NCBI GenBank assembly: GCA_019116365.1
Contig: DXBT01000023.1
Coordinates: 1-64,000, forward strand
Origin: Barnesiella merdipullorum
Lineage (GTDB): Bacteria; Bacteroidota; Bacteroidia; Bacteroidales; Barnesiellaceae
DNA length: 64,000 nt
Direction: 5' to 3'
Shown: piece after piece, positions 33,962-42,271 of the stretch
Layout of the letters: each line of letters begins with the position of its first letter
Numbering within the stretch: position 1 is the stretch's first letter
Notes under the pieces: model-generated
What the model saw: only the letters and a program-made list of their open reading frames with translations
What the model was told of the DNA's origin: nothing
Databases searched by the model: none
Translations under genes and position numbers: made by a program

Positions 33962-34468
33962 ATGTTTGAGATACTGGCCATTACATTACTGATTGCAATA
34001 GCCCTTACACTGGCGATACTGGAGATTTTTTTCTTACCCGGTATCACCATTGCAGGCATCTGCTCGCTGGTGTTTTATGGAGGAGGTATCTATTATGCCC
34101 ACTCGGTATTCGGGACAAACGGAGCCGTCATCACGCTACTCATCGCAGCCTTGGTAACCATTGTCGTCATCATCGGGTTCATGCGATCGCGCAACCTTGA
34201 CAAAATCGCACTGCACACCGAGATAGACTCGGTTGTGCCCTCACCGATTACCCCCGATATTAAAGTAGGTGACACAGGCATCACCTTGAGCCGACTGAAC
34301 CCCATGGGAAAAATACTCGTAGGACCTCACACCCTCGAAGCCCAGGCCGAAAACGAACTCATCGACGAAGAGACTCCGGTGCGCATCATCCGCATAGAAC
34401 CCAACGTGGTAATCGTGAGCCGACTCGACAGAGATAAAGAATCGAACGAATTAAAGGAACAGAAATAA
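33962..34468 (+). CDS. NfeD-like membrane protein
   Basis: 168 residues. Two or three N-terminal membrane spans (LLIAIALTLAILEIFFLPGI, FYGGGIYYAHSVFG, VITLLIAALVTIVVIIGF) and a C-terminal OB-fold of the NfeD type (VGDTGITLSRLNPMGKILVG, VRIIRIEPNVVIVSRL). NfeD partners interact with flotillin/SPFH proteins, and floA follows after 22 bases, the standard arrangement. It probably works with FloA in membrane microdomain organisation. Confidence 0.9.
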   Translation: MFEILAITLLIAIALTLAILEIFFLPGITIAGICSLVFYGGGIYYAHSVFGTNGAVITLLIAALVTIVVIIGFMRSRNLDKIALHTEIDSVVPSPITPDIKVGDTGITLSRLNPMGKILVGPHTLEAQAENELIDEETPVRIIRIEPNVVIVSRLDRDKESNELKEQK

Positions 34469-34490
34469 TTACAAAACAAACTATACAACC

Positions 34491-35465
34491 ATGATAGCTG
34501 TAGGTCTATTACTGGCGTTTGGTATCATTATCATTCTGGCCATATTCTTCTATTTCGTGCCCTTCCTGCTATGGATTTCGGCACAAGTATCGGGAGTGAG
34601 AATCTCCCTGATCCAACTATTCCTCATGCGCATCCGTAAGGTTCCGCCCCAAATCATCGTGCGGGGTATGATCGAAGCCCACAAAGCCGGGCTCAAAAAC
34701 ATCACCCGCGACGAACTGGAAGCTCACTATCTGGCCGGCGGCCACGTGGAACGAGTGGTTCACGCCCTCGTATCGGCATCGAAAGCCAATATCGAGCTGG
34801 GATTCCAGATGGCTACCGCTATCGATTTGGCCGGCCGCGACGTGTTCGAAGCCGTGCAGATGTCGGTCAACCCCAAAGTCATCGACACTCCGCCGGTAAC
34901 CGCCGTAGCCAAAGACGGTATCCAGTTGATAGCCAAAGCCCGGGTAACGGTGCGCGCCAACATCCGTCAACTGGTGGGTGGCGCCGGTGAAGACACGGTG
35001 CTGGCCCGTGTAGGCGAAGGAATCGTATCGTCGATCGGTTCGTCCGAATCGCACAAACAGGTACTCGAAAACCCCGACTCCATATCGAAACTGGTATTGA
35101 AAAAAGGTCTCGACTCGGGTACAGCTTTTGAAATACTCTCGATCGATATCGCCGACATCGACATAGGCAAGAACATCGGGGCTACCCTGCAAATGGACCA
35201 GGCCCAAGCCGACAAGAACATAGCTCAAGCCAAAGCCGAGGAACGCCGCGCGATGGCTATCGCCCTCGAACAAGAGATGAAAGCCAAAGCTCAAGAGGCT
35301 CGCGCCAAAGTTATCGAAGCCGAAGCCGAAGTGCCCAAAGCCATGGCCGAAGCCTTCCGTTCGGGCAACCTGGGCATCATGGACTACTACCGCATGAAAA
35401 ACGTCGAAGCCGACACCGCCATGCGCGAAGCAATAGCCAAACCGAGTGCGAAGCCCGAGAAATAG
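34491..35465 (+). CDS. floA: Flotillin-like protein FloA
   Basis: 324 residues. One N-terminal membrane-embedded segment (LLLAFGIIIILAIFFYFVPF), then VSGVRISLIQLFLMRIRKVP and an SPFH domain, followed by a long Ala/Glu/Lys-rich coiled coil (about 235-300, NIAQAKAEERRAMAIALEQE). Length and the opening match the UPF0365/FloA family, which forms functional membrane microdomains. Co-transcribed with nfeD. Confidence 0.95.
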   Translation: MIAVGLLLAFGIIIILAIFFYFVPFLLWISAQVSGVRISLIQLFLMRIRKVPPQIIVRGMIEAHKAGLKNITRDELEAHYLAGGHVERVVHALVSASKANIELGFQMATAIDLAGRDVFEAVQMSVNPKVIDTPPVTAVAKDGIQLIAKARVTVRANIRQLVGGAGEDTVLARVGEGIVSSIGSSESHKQVLENPDSISKLVLKKGLDSGTAFEILSIDIADIDIGKNIGATLQMDQAQADKNIAQAKAEERRAMAIALEQEMKAKAQEARAKVIEAEAEVPKAMAEAFRSGNLGIMDYYRMKNVEADTAMREAIAKPSAKPEK

Positions 35466-35542
35466 GCCGCAATAAATCCTATATAAATCGATTGTCAAAA
35501 AAAGATTACTGAAAAAAGTCGCACAGAACGAAAAAATATGCT

Positions 35543-35550
35543 TATATTTG
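35543..35550 (+). promoter_or_regulatory. Probable -7 box of superoxide dismutase gene
   Basis: TATATTTG, exact TAnnTTTG match, 53 bases before the ATG; no TTTG at -33. Confidence 0.5.
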
Positions 35551-35602
35551 AAACCTTTTCGGTTCGACAATTGTTATATAGGAAACGAAACGAACGAAAG
35601 TC

Positions 35603-36184
35603 ATGAGTTACCAATTGCAGCCATTGCCTTATGGGAAAAGCGATTTAGCCCCGGTTATCAGCGCCGAGACCATCGAATTCCACTATGGCAAGCACGAACA
35701 AACCTATATCGACAATCTCAACAAGCTGATCGAAGGTACCCCCTATGCCGAGATGCCGCTCGAGCAGATTGTAAAAGAGACCGAAGGAACCTTGTTCAAC
35801 AACGCCTCGCAGGCGTGGAACCACATATTCTATTTCTTCACCTTCTCGCCCAACGGTCGCAGAGCGCCACAAGGGAGGTTGGCCGAAGCCATAGAACGCC
35901 AGTGGGGAAAACTGGAAAACTTCCAGAAAGAGTTTGAACAAGCCGGTGTGACCCTCTTTGGGTCGGGCTGGGTATGGTTATCCAAGGACCCGCAAGGCAA
36001 CTTGGTAATCAGCAAAGAGAACAATGCAGGTTCCCCGCTGAAAAAGGGGCACACACCGTTGCTGACATTCGACGTGTGGGAACATGCCTACTATATCGAC
36101 CACCGCAACAGACGAGCCGAACATCTGCACCGCCTGTGGGAGATTATAGACTGGTCGGTTGTCGAGTCGAGATACACGATATAA
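35603..36184 (+). CDS. sodB: Iron (possibly cambialistic) superoxide dismutase
   Basis: 193 residues. Metal ligands: His27 in IEFHYGKHEQTY, His74 in SQAWNHIFYF, Asp157 and His161 in LLTFDVWEHAYYIDH. Gln70 next to His74 (TLFNNASQAWNH) is the position used by iron enzymes, and the later ENNAGSPL lacks the manganese-type Gln. Bacteroides and Porphyromonas homologues accept either metal. It converts superoxide to peroxide in the cytosol, protecting an anaerobe during oxygen exposure. Monocistronic, with a terminator after it. Confidence 0.95.
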   Translation: MSYQLQPLPYGKSDLAPVISAETIEFHYGKHEQTYIDNLNKLIEGTPYAEMPLEQIVKETEGTLFNNASQAWNHIFYFFTFSPNGRRAPQGRLAEAIERQWGKLENFQKEFEQAGVTLFGSGWVWLSKDPQGNLVISKENNAGSPLKKGHTPLLTFDVWEHAYYIDHRNRRAEHLHRLWEIIDWSVVESRYTI

Positions 36185-36250
36185 TTCGCATAGTCGCGCG
36201 TGAGCGTAACTCTATCTAGCACTTTAAATAAGCATAATGTGATGAATTCT

Positions 36251-36285
36251 AAAAAAGAGATGCTGCGTGAGCAGCGTCTCTTTTT
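36251..36285 (+). terminator. Rho-independent terminator of superoxide dismutase gene
   Basis: AGAGATGCTGC/GCAGCGTCTCT (one wobble) with loop GTGA, followed by TTTTT. Confidence 0.85.
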
Positions 36286-36359
36286 GCTTTAAAGAATTAA
36301 TATTTATTCAAATTGAAACTTTTTATTGTATATTAATAACGATACAATATTTTTTTATC

Positions 36360-36367
36360 TATATTTG
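36360..36367 (+). promoter_or_regulatory. Probable -7 box of TrpB2 gene
   Basis: TATATTTG, exact TAnnTTTG match, 76 bases before the ATG; surroundings very AT-rich. Confidence 0.5.
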
Positions 36368-36442
36368 TTTACAGATAGACATAAAAATGCATTTTTATTG
36401 ACAAACCGTAATACAAACAATCTTATGAACTAAAAAAATCAC

Positions 36443-37804
36443 ATGGCAACCAAGAAATTCATTCTCCCCGAGAAGGAGATTCCACAGGCTTGGTACAACA
36501 TTGTCGCCGACATGCCCCACAAGCCCATGAGTCCGCTCAACCCGGCAACCAAAAAGCCGCTCACCGAAGAAGACCTCTATCCCATCTTCGCCGAAGAACT
36601 CTGCAAACAAGAACTCAACAGCACCGATTCTTGGATCGAGATACCCGACGAAGTACGCGATATGTACAAAATATGGCGCCCTACTCCGCTGGTGAGAGCT
36701 TTTGGGCTTGAAAAAGCACTCGACACCCCTGCCCATATCTATTTCAAAAACGAGAGTGTAAGCCCCGTGGGTTCACACAAGCTGAACTCGGCCATACCCC
36801 AAGCCTACTATTGTAAAAAACAAGGCGTGACCAACATCACCACCGAAACCGGTGCCGGGCAATGGGGTGCAGCTCTCTCGTTGGCTGCCAAAGTATTCGG
36901 GCTCGAGCTCGCCGTCTATATGGTCAAGGTGAGCTACCACCAGAAACCCTACCGACGCTCCATCATGCAAACCTTCGGTGCACAGGTAATCGCATCGCCC
37001 AGCATGTCAACCAAAGCCGGGCGCAAGATACTCACCGAGCATCCCAACTACCAGGGCAGTTTGGGTACCGCCATTTCCGAAGCAATAGAGCTGGCCATGA
37101 GCACCCCCAACTGCAAATACACCCTGGGCAGTGTGCTCAACCATGTGTCGCTACACCAGACCGTCATCGGACTCGAAGCCGAGAAACAGATGGAGATGGC
37201 CGGCGAATACCCCGACGTAATCATCGCCTGCTTTGGCGGAGGTTCCAACTTCTCGGGAATCGCCTACCCCTTCCTGCGGCACAAATTGCGCGAAGGAAAA
37301 GACATACGCCTCGTGGCTGCCGAACCCGCTTCGTGCCCCAAACTCACCAAAGGCGTATTCCAATACGACTTTGGCGACGAAGCCGGCTATACCCCCCTGC
37401 TCCCCATGTACACGCTGGGACACAACTTCGCCCCGGCCAACATACATGCCGGAGGTCTGCGCTACCACGGGGCAGGCACCATCGTCAGCCAACTCAAGAA
37501 AGACGGTTACCTCGAGGCCACCGATATCGACCAACTCGATACCTTCAAGGCCGCCACACTCTTTGCCCAAAGCGAAGGTATCATCCCGGCGCCCGAGTCG
37601 GCTCACGCTATCGCGGCAACCATCCGGGAAGCACTCAAGGCCAAGGAAGAGGGAACGAAACGCTGCATCCTTTTCAACCTATCGGGTCACGGACTCATCG
37701 ACATGACGGCCTACGACCAATATCTGGCCGGAGACCTTGTGAACTACACTCTATCCGATACCGAGATTGCAAAGAATATCAGCGAGTTGGATAAAATCAT
37801 TTAA
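36443..37804 (+). CDS. trpB: TrpB2-type tryptophan synthase beta-like PLP enzyme
   Basis: 453 residues, longer than the TrpB1 of trp operons (about 400) because of the N-terminal extension typical of TrpB2. Pyridoxal phosphate lysine in SPVGSHKLNSAIPQA; ETGAGQWGAALSLAAKVFG; phosphate-binding CFGGGSNFSG. It condenses indole with serine to tryptophan, or may recycle indole or act on O-phosphoserine-like substrates as proposed for TrpB2. No trp neighbours. It stands alone between sod and tRNA-Glu. Confidence 0.92.
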   Translation: MATKKFILPEKEIPQAWYNIVADMPHKPMSPLNPATKKPLTEEDLYPIFAEELCKQELNSTDSWIEIPDEVRDMYKIWRPTPLVRAFGLEKALDTPAHIYFKNESVSPVGSHKLNSAIPQAYYCKKQGVTNITTETGAGQWGAALSLAAKVFGLELAVYMVKVSYHQKPYRRSIMQTFGAQVIASPSMSTKAGRKILTEHPNYQGSLGTAISEAIELAMSTPNCKYTLGSVLNHVSLHQTVIGLEAEKQMEMAGEYPDVIIACFGGGSNFSGIAYPFLRHKLREGKDIRLVAAEPASCPKLTKGVFQYDFGDEAGYTPLLPMYTLGHNFAPANIHAGGLRYHGAGTIVSQLKKDGYLEATDIDQLDTFKAATLFAQSEGIIPAPESAHAIAATIREALKAKEEGTKRCILFNLSGHGLIDMTAYDQYLAGDLVNYTLSDTEIAKNISELDKII

Positions 37805-37865
37805 TAGCGACCGACACGCAGGAGGAGAGCCCAAACAAAAATATTTGATTTTTTAATCTCAAAAA

Positions 37866-37897
37866 TTTGGCCAGTTCAAAAATACCGCCTATATTTG
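37866..37897 (+). promoter_or_regulatory. Promoter of tRNA-Glu
   Basis: TTTG (37866-37869), 20-base spacer, TATATTTG (37890-37897), exact consensus. Confidence 0.8.
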
Positions 37898-37924
37898 CAT
37901 CACCTTTCCGAAAGGAAACAAGCT

Positions 37925-37997
37925 GGCGGTTTAGTGTAGTGGCCTAGCACGCAACCCTCTCACGGTTGAGACTCGGGTTCGATTCCCGGAATCGCTA
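37925..37997 (+). tRNA. tRNA-Glu (anticodon CTC)
   Basis: Acceptor GGCGGTT/AATCGCT with two wobbles, anticodon stem CAACC/GGTTG around loop CTCTCAC (anticodon CTC), T-arm ending in GGTTCGATTCC. Discriminator A, no CCA encoded. Confidence 0.92.
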
Positions 37998-38010
37998 CAA
38001 AACAAAGATG

Positions 38011-38055
38011 AAAGCTCAAAAGTCTAAGCATTAGATTTTTGAGCTTTTTCTCTTT
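38011..38055 (+). terminator. Rho-independent terminator of tRNA-Glu
   Basis: 17-pair stem (38012-38027 region with 38031-38047) around loop GCA, with one wobble, then TTTCTCTTTTT. Confidence 0.8.
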
Positions 38056-38471
38056 TTCCCCCGGGACAAAAACGAGACAGGACAGAAATCAACGTAGCTC
38101 ATAAAACAGACTAACCGACAAGACACATTATCACAATCAAATTCCCCTACTCTTGATAGAATATCGAGAAAATACTATTCTTTTATGTTGACAACGGTCA
38201 CACAAACAAATCAAAAACAGCCCTACATTTTAATGCCATGAGAGCGTCCTATCCTTTCCCGAATAAAAATAATGCAACATTCTACCTATTATATTTTATA
38301 TTATATTTCTTTTTTTGTATTTTTGTAACACAATAAAGATGCTAATATCAAAAACGCACTAATACATAACACAATACACCTGACGTTATTGGGAATATGG
38401 AATTCAAGAATAAGAAAACATTATCTTCACTGGTCTATTAACACAATTTTAAATCATAAAAAAAGGTAGTA
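38056..38471. other. Intergenic region before DUF4836 gene
   Basis: About 415 AT-rich bases. A -7 box TATTTTTG lies at 38318-38325 without a -33 partner, giving a leader of about 140 bases for the DUF4836 gene. Nothing else is recognised. Confidence 0.5.
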
Positions 38472-40148
38472 ATGAAAACAAGAATCGCACACTTAGGGAT
38501 TAGCCTGATGCTTTTGCTTTTGGCTACAGCTTGCTCCAACAATTCAAAAATGTCGAAAGTGCTCGACCAAATACCAGCCGATGTCGATGTGGTTATCGTT
38601 GGCGACGTAAAAACCATTATCGAATCGGCCGGGGGTACAGTCGATGGTTCACAAGTAACCCTGCCTTCCTATCTGACCGACGGTCTATCAAACTCCGACA
38701 TGAACGATATCGACGACCTTAAATCCTTTTTGAAGAATAGTGGCATTGATATCAATGTTTGTGCCTTATGTGGGAACTATTCCGATTGGATTCCAACTCT
38801 CGTCTTCACGCTTCAAGATGTCGATAAGTTCAAGAAATCTATCGAAGATGCCGATTTCAGAGAGAAAGATGCCGAGGAGGACATCACCTTCTACTCTAAA
38901 ATCACTTTCGAAGGATATGACTCAAACCGCTTTAATTGTATAGCCATCAAAGACAACTATGCTTTTTTTGTAGAAGATTGGCAAGAGAGCGACCGCGATG
39001 TTTTCAAAAACATGAAACGTTTTATCGATGATGCGAACGAAAAATCGTTTGGAAGCACCGAGTTCAGCAAGTTCATAACTTCGGGCAATGCAGCAGGCGT
39101 GGCCTTACGTATTCCTCGCGAACTGCGACAAGAGATCAGAAACTCGGGTATGCCCAACAATCTCGCCGAAATGTATGAAGGAGTAATCTGCCTGAGCGGC
39201 AATCTGAGCGACAACGCCTTCGATATCGACATGAAATGGTACACCGAAGATGGGAAGGAGAAAAAAGCCGAAGACTTTGGCAACCTCATGAACTTCTCGG
39301 CAACAATCAATCCCCAGGCACTCTCCTATATGAACGAAGACGAATTCCTCATCTATGCCGCAAGCATCAAGGATATGAACTGGGACAACTACATGGAGAT
39401 GCTCGAAGAGAGCCTTCACCTGTCTCGCTCCGACAAAGCCACGCTGACTATCATCAAATCCTACCTGGAGAGAATCGACGGAACAGTTGCTATCGGTACA
39501 GGAGTGACCAACGGTATCGAGTCGATTGCCAACCTGTCGAAAGGACAAAACTTCATGAACGAATTTGCCATGACTATGGTATGCGAAACCAAACCGGGCA
39601 AAGCAAAAAGTATTGTCAATGACTTCAAAGGACTGCTCGACTCGCAAGAGATAGGATATGAAGATACGGCAGATGGTTTCTCGCTGATTATTCCTGGCGA
39701 AAGCGAACCTATCCACGTCGAAGCTAAAGAAGACATGCTCATCTTGTCGAACCACGATATTCACAGCAGCAACAACAATCCTACCGTCGAAAAGGTTAAC
39801 TTCGCCGACAAGATAGCTGCCATGGCTATCACCCTGGATCGCAACAACCCGCTCATGAAAGACCTGAATGTGGATCAAGACTTGACCATGTCATTCTCGG
39901 TTGAGCCCGAATCTATGGAAATGAACTTGAACCTGACTGTCGATGGCGGAGACTCGTCGGTAGGCGTTATCGGGAAAGTGGCCAAAATCATTCTGAATCT
40001 TGTTCAACAAAGCGAAAAACTGGAACGGCAATGGAACGAGACCATGTATGGAAACGACTACTATAACGGCTACTACAACGACTACTACGACGACTCGTCT
40101 GTTGCAGTAGGAATCGATTCTGTAGCTGTTGTAGAAGATGTCTATTAA
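38472..40148 (+). CDS. DUF4836-like lipoprotein
   Basis: 558 residues. Lipoprotein signal with lipobox LATAC (Cys21). Two broadly similar halves, each with DVVIVGDVKTI-like or MAITLDRNNPL-like starts, fit the DUF4836 family found in Bacteroidetes, whose function is unknown. The C-terminus is unusual: a Tyr/Asn/Asp-rich stretch (YYNGYYNDYYDD) before a short Val-rich end. It should sit in the periplasm or outer membrane. The gene is somewhat AT-richer than the next ones and is followed after 20 bases by an ABC transporter, possibly one operon. Confidence 0.8.
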   Translation: MKTRIAHLGISLMLLLLATACSNNSKMSKVLDQIPADVDVVIVGDVKTIIESAGGTVDGSQVTLPSYLTDGLSNSDMNDIDDLKSFLKNSGIDINVCALCGNYSDWIPTLVFTLQDVDKFKKSIEDADFREKDAEEDITFYSKITFEGYDSNRFNCIAIKDNYAFFVEDWQESDRDVFKNMKRFIDDANEKSFGSTEFSKFITSGNAAGVALRIPRELRQEIRNSGMPNNLAEMYEGVICLSGNLSDNAFDIDMKWYTEDGKEKKAEDFGNLMNFSATINPQALSYMNEDEFLIYAASIKDMNWDNYMEMLEESLHLSRSDKATLTIIKSYLERIDGTVAIGTGVTNGIESIANLSKGQNFMNEFAMTMVCETKPGKAKSIVNDFKGLLDSQEIGYEDTADGFSLIIPGESEPIHVEAKEDMLILSNHDIHSSNNNPTVEKVNFADKIAAMAITLDRNNPLMKDLNVDQDLTMSFSVEPESMEMNLNLTVDGGDSSVGVIGKVAKIILNLVQQSEKLERQWNETMYGNDYYNGYYNDYYDDSSVAVGIDSVAVVEDVY

Positions 40149-40168
40149 ACCATCATAAGGTAAACCTG

Positions 40169-40831
40169 ATGATCAAGACTATAACCCTACGAAGCCTCCT
40201 CCCCCTTGTTTTCAGGGGGATGGAGGCTTCGGACAGTATCCGGCAGTCACAAGTATGGCTGGCCCCCGACCTCACATTTGAGCGGGGTTGCCGATTGTGC
40301 ATCCAGGCCGAATCGGGTGGAGGCAAATCGTCGCTCCTCAGCTTCATCTATGGCAACCGCGACGACTATCAGGGCGACATTCTTTTCGACCAGGACAACA
40401 GTCGCACTTTCGATGTAGAGCGGTGGTGCCAGCTACGCACCCGTCACATTGCCCTGCTGCCACAAGAGATGCGCATGTTTCCCGAGCTGACCGTCATGCA
40501 GAACCTGCAATTGAAAAACAAGCTCACTCACCACAAGACTCAGGAGGAGCTGCTGCAATTGCTCGACCGGCTGGGTATAGCCGACAAGGTGAACCAACGG
40601 CTGGGCCTGCTCAGCATAGGCCAGCAGCAACGGGTAGCCATCATACGGACCATATGCCAACCCTTCGACTTCATTCTGCTCGACGAGCCGGTGAGCCATC
40701 TCGACCGCAACAACAACTTAATCGTCTCCCACATCATCGACGAGGAGGCTACGGCACAAGGAGCCGGGGTCATCACCACATCGGTGGGGAATCCGCTCCT
40801 CCTCGAAAACGCCCGTTTTATTGCATTGTAA
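40169..40831 (+). CDS. ABC transporter ATP-binding protein
   Basis: 220 residues. Walker A is QAESGGGKSSLLSF, where the first Gly of GxxGxGK is replaced by Ala. Q-loop in ALLPQEMRMFPEL, signature LLSIGQQQRVAI (SIGQQ instead of SGGQ), Walker B FILLDEPVSHLD, switch region GAGVITTSVGN, in which the usual His is replaced by Ser. It pairs with the FtsX-like permease gene that starts two bases after its stop, so it powers a MacB/LolD-like machine rather than an importer. The missing switch His suggests altered or slow ATP hydrolysis; this should be confirmed by alignment. Confidence 0.88.
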   Translation: MIKTITLRSLLPLVFRGMEASDSIRQSQVWLAPDLTFERGCRLCIQAESGGGKSSLLSFIYGNRDDYQGDILFDQDNSRTFDVERWCQLRTRHIALLPQEMRMFPELTVMQNLQLKNKLTHHKTQEELLQLLDRLGIADKVNQRLGLLSIGQQQRVAIIRTICQPFDFILLDEPVSHLDRNNNLIVSHIIDEEATAQGAGVITTSVGNPLLLENARFIAL

Positions 40832-40832
40832 C

Positions 40833-42032
40833 ATGAAATTCAACTATCAAACCGACGTGTGGAGCCTGCTCCGCCAAAACATTTCCAAGGGCCAGTTAAT
40901 CGGCTATGCCATCGCCAACATCGTGGGGCTCTCGGTAATCCTCATCGGTATATTGTTCTACAACGACAGTCAGCACGGCAATTCTCAGGAAGACCAGTAT
41001 TTCACCAACGATTTTGTAGTGCTCTCCAAAAAGGTAGAGGGAGTAGGCTTCTCGCCCATCTCGTTCTCCGAAGAGGAGATTGCCGAGTTGCAACAAGAAA
41101 AGTGGGTCAAAAAGATTGGCCGATTCACTTCGTCGCAATTTGCTGTAAGTGGGTCGGTCACCATGGGCGGGAAATCGCTCTCGAGTTACCTCTTTTTCGA
41201 GTCGGTCCCCGACGAGTTTTTCGACGTCAAGCCCAAGGACTGGGACTTCTCTCCCGAGAAGAAATTCGTACCCATCGTTCTGTGTAAAGATTACCTCATG
41301 CTCTACAACTTCGGCTTTGCCATTCCCCAGGGACTACCCCAACTGAGCGAAGAAATCATAGGAGCTGTACCCATCACCCTGCGACTGACCGGCGAGGATA
41401 TGATGCCCGAGTACTTCGAAGCCTCCATCGTAGGCTTTTCGTCGCGACTCAACACCATAGCCGTGCCCCAAAGTTTCATGGACTGGGCCAACCAGCACTA
41501 CTCCAAGGGCGAGAGCACGCCCAATACCTCACGATTGATTGTGCTGGTCGATCGGCTTGCCTCGTCTCAAATGGACCAATACCTCAAGGAACACGACATT
41601 GAGATGGCAGGAGACCAATCAAAAACCGGAAACATATCCCATTTCCTGGGCATCGTCTCGGCCGTGGTCACCACCAACGGTGTTGTCATCTGTATCCTGG
41701 CCATGTTCATCCTGGTACTGAGCATATTCCTGCTGCTCCAGAAGAGCCGGGAAAAGCTGCGCAACCTCATGCTGCTGGGCTATCATCCCAAATATGTATC
41801 GCGCTACTACGAAACCGTGGTGCTGGTAGCCAACGTCGTTATTACCGGACTCTCGCTGGGTATCACCTTCCTGGCCCGCACTTTCTGGTCTAAGGAACTG
41901 TTGAATATTGGGTTGGGCAACGCATCGCCTGTTTCCACCCTCTTGTTTGCCCTTTTCTATCTGGTTGTAATCACAGCACTCGACCTGTTTATCATCCGCA
42001 CCCGGTTGCTGCGTATCTGGCGAAATGCCTAA
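40833..42032 (+). CDS. FtsX/MacB-like ABC transporter permease
   Basis: 399 residues from the ATG at 40833. Four spans in the FtsX layout: one near the N-terminus (IANIVGLSVILIGILFY), a large periplasmic domain (about 50-270), then three C-terminal spans (VVICILAMFILVLSIFLLL, VVLVANVVITGLSLGITF, LLFALFYLVVITALDLFI). Such permeases transmit ATP-driven motion to the periplasm for lipoprotein or lipid handling or for activating cell-wall hydrolases. The specific role is unknown. Directly coupled to the ATPase gene and followed by a terminator. Confidence 0.88.
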   Translation: MKFNYQTDVWSLLRQNISKGQLIGYAIANIVGLSVILIGILFYNDSQHGNSQEDQYFTNDFVVLSKKVEGVGFSPISFSEEEIAELQQEKWVKKIGRFTSSQFAVSGSVTMGGKSLSSYLFFESVPDEFFDVKPKDWDFSPEKKFVPIVLCKDYLMLYNFGFAIPQGLPQLSEEIIGAVPITLRLTGEDMMPEYFEASIVGFSSRLNTIAVPQSFMDWANQHYSKGESTPNTSRLIVLVDRLASSQMDQYLKEHDIEMAGDQSKTGNISHFLGIVSAVVTTNGVVICILAMFILVLSIFLLLQKSREKLRNLMLLGYHPKYVSRYYETVVLVANVVITGLSLGITFLARTFWSKELLNIGLGNASPVSTLLFALFYLVVITALDLFIIRTRLLRIWRNA

Positions 42033-42073
42033 CCGAACTAACGACCTTGCGGTTCACACACGCACCGATATAA

Positions 42074-42117
42074 CATCCGCACCTTGGTCAAACGCACCAG
42101 GATGCGGATGATTTTTT
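42074..42117 (+). terminator. Rho-independent terminator of ABC transporter operon
   Basis: CATCCGCA/TGCGGATG outer stem with further inner pairs (CTTGGT/ACCAGG), followed by ATTTTTT. Confidence 0.8.
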
Positions 42118-42238
42118 GAGAGCCATTCATTACTCTCCTGCCGGTCAATACACGTTTTTTTATTCGCCCTGCGAGCAATTCATATTTTCTTCATACCACA
42201 ATTGTGAAAAAAAATTTCATACACTAAGAAAAATAGAC

Positions 42239-42246
42239 TATTTTTG
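42239..42246 (+). promoter_or_regulatory. Probable -7 box of GT39 operon
   Basis: TATTTTTG matches TAnnTTTG, 25 bases before the ATG. Confidence 0.5.
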
Positions 42247-42271
42247 TTTTTAATATCTATTTACAACAACT

